A stretch of 64,000 bases of DNA from Saturnia japonica (lineage: Eukaryota > Arthropoda > Insecta > Lepidoptera > Saturniidae): contig CM065304.1 in NCBI GenBank assembly GCA_033032175.1, positions 28,588,653 to 28,652,652 of the forward strand. The letters are read 5' to 3'. The notes under the pieces are model-generated. The model did not search any database. It was not told where the DNA came from and worked only from the letters and a program-made list of their open reading frames with translations. This document shows positions 63,351 through 64,000 of this stretch, piece after piece. The number at the start of each line of letters is the position of its first letter. The first letter of the stretch is position 1. The translations under genes were made by a program, and so were the position numbers.

Positions 63351-64000
63351 GCGAGTGTATCAATTTATATAAAATCTTCCCAAAATATACCAATTTCTGT
63401 CGCAATGGCACACTGCTCGTGCTATTTGTATTATGAGTGATTGGCAACTCGTTTCAGCAGTTTTAGCGTAGTCCATAGTAGTAGTAGCACGTTCTGCTTC
63501 AAGTCGAATTTAGGTATTAAGTACTACATACTGAGAAGCTATTACGAATAAAAATTGTGGTCCAATTGATACCGCAAGGCGAAGGGCAACCGCGCATTAA
63601 TACATTGAACTTACTGATTAAATGTCACTCTTTGACTTTTACATGTGTTTTTTCAAGCTGTTTAAACAGTATTTCATTGCACATGAAGGCATATTTATGA
63701 AGTAACATTTAGCACTTAAACTTGTAATCGCAACAAGCGCCCGGCACAGACTGTGAGTGCGAGTGTATGCACTTCAACGTGTGTTTCAAATAATCTGATT
63801 GAGGCGTTCAAACAATCTGGTGGAGGCGTCATCTCTAGTACGTAGTTATAATGATTGGTTTCACGGTGCAAGGACAATTGAGCCACGGGTTAAGCTTAGA
63901 AATCGCTGGTTTCTTTTCCAAAGAGGACGGGTTTTAATATTATGAACATGTTTTTCTTTTTCTGTATCTGAATACTTATTATTGTAATTACATGATATTA
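63351..64000. other. Start of intron 54
   Basis: No exon with the next dynein segment is visible before the window ends, and no repeat is recognised. Confidence 0.6.

Noticed and set aside
1..64000. CRISPR array, prophage, operon or bacterial gene cluster
   Set aside because: The window is an intron-rich animal gene. No regularly spaced repeats or bacterial gene arrangement were seen.

Overview
The window is eukaryotic nuclear DNA, most likely from a moth or butterfly. The exons are short and the introns AT-rich, and they carry CR1/Daphne-like, RTE-like, Tc1/mariner and tRNA-SINE repeats of kinds I know from Lepidoptera. The species cannot be named from the sequence alone.

Almost the whole window is one gene on the + strand: an axonemal dynein heavy chain, best matched to the single-headed inner-arm type DNAH6 (fly Dhc16F type). 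I place 54 consecutive coding exons from 265 to 63350. They join in phase without a stop and give about 3,233 codons. In order they encode the N-terminal stem (exons 1-12), the linker (13-20), AAA1 (21-26), AAA2 (26-30), AAA3 (31-37), AAA4 (38-41), the stalk with its microtubule-binding tip (42-48), AAA5 (49-53) and the start of the segment before AAA6 (54). The last roughly 850-900 residues lie to the right of the window. The true start codon may lie to the left of 265.

The other sequence sits inside the introns. Intron 3 (7 kb) holds two decayed tandem copies of an unrecognised protein gene (3250-6135) and a diverged, frameshifted histone H4 retrocopy on the - strand (6943-7240). Intron 12 holds a 5'-truncated CR1/Daphne-like retrotransposon with an open reverse-transcriptase frame. 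Intron 17 holds a complete but dead Tc1/mariner element (23024-24283, TA duplication). Intron 19 holds the LTR, primer-binding site and gag remnant of a Ty3/gypsy element on the - strand. Intron 22 holds a Helitron helicase tail and a perfect 43-bp inverted repeat. Intron 24 holds an LTR-like block. Introns 34 and 36 hold two members of one IS630/Tc1/mariner subfamily, the first nearly intact and the second broken. Intron 53 holds another dead Tc1-like copy. Several short repeat families recur in different introns.

No CRISPR array, operon, rRNA or intact tRNA gene was found. I see no new biological system. The parts most worth checking are the paired unknown ORFs in intron 3, the foldback element in intron 22, the nearly intact transposase at 43427-44729, the GC donor after exon 54 and the Lys-to-Arg change in the AAA4 Walker A loop.
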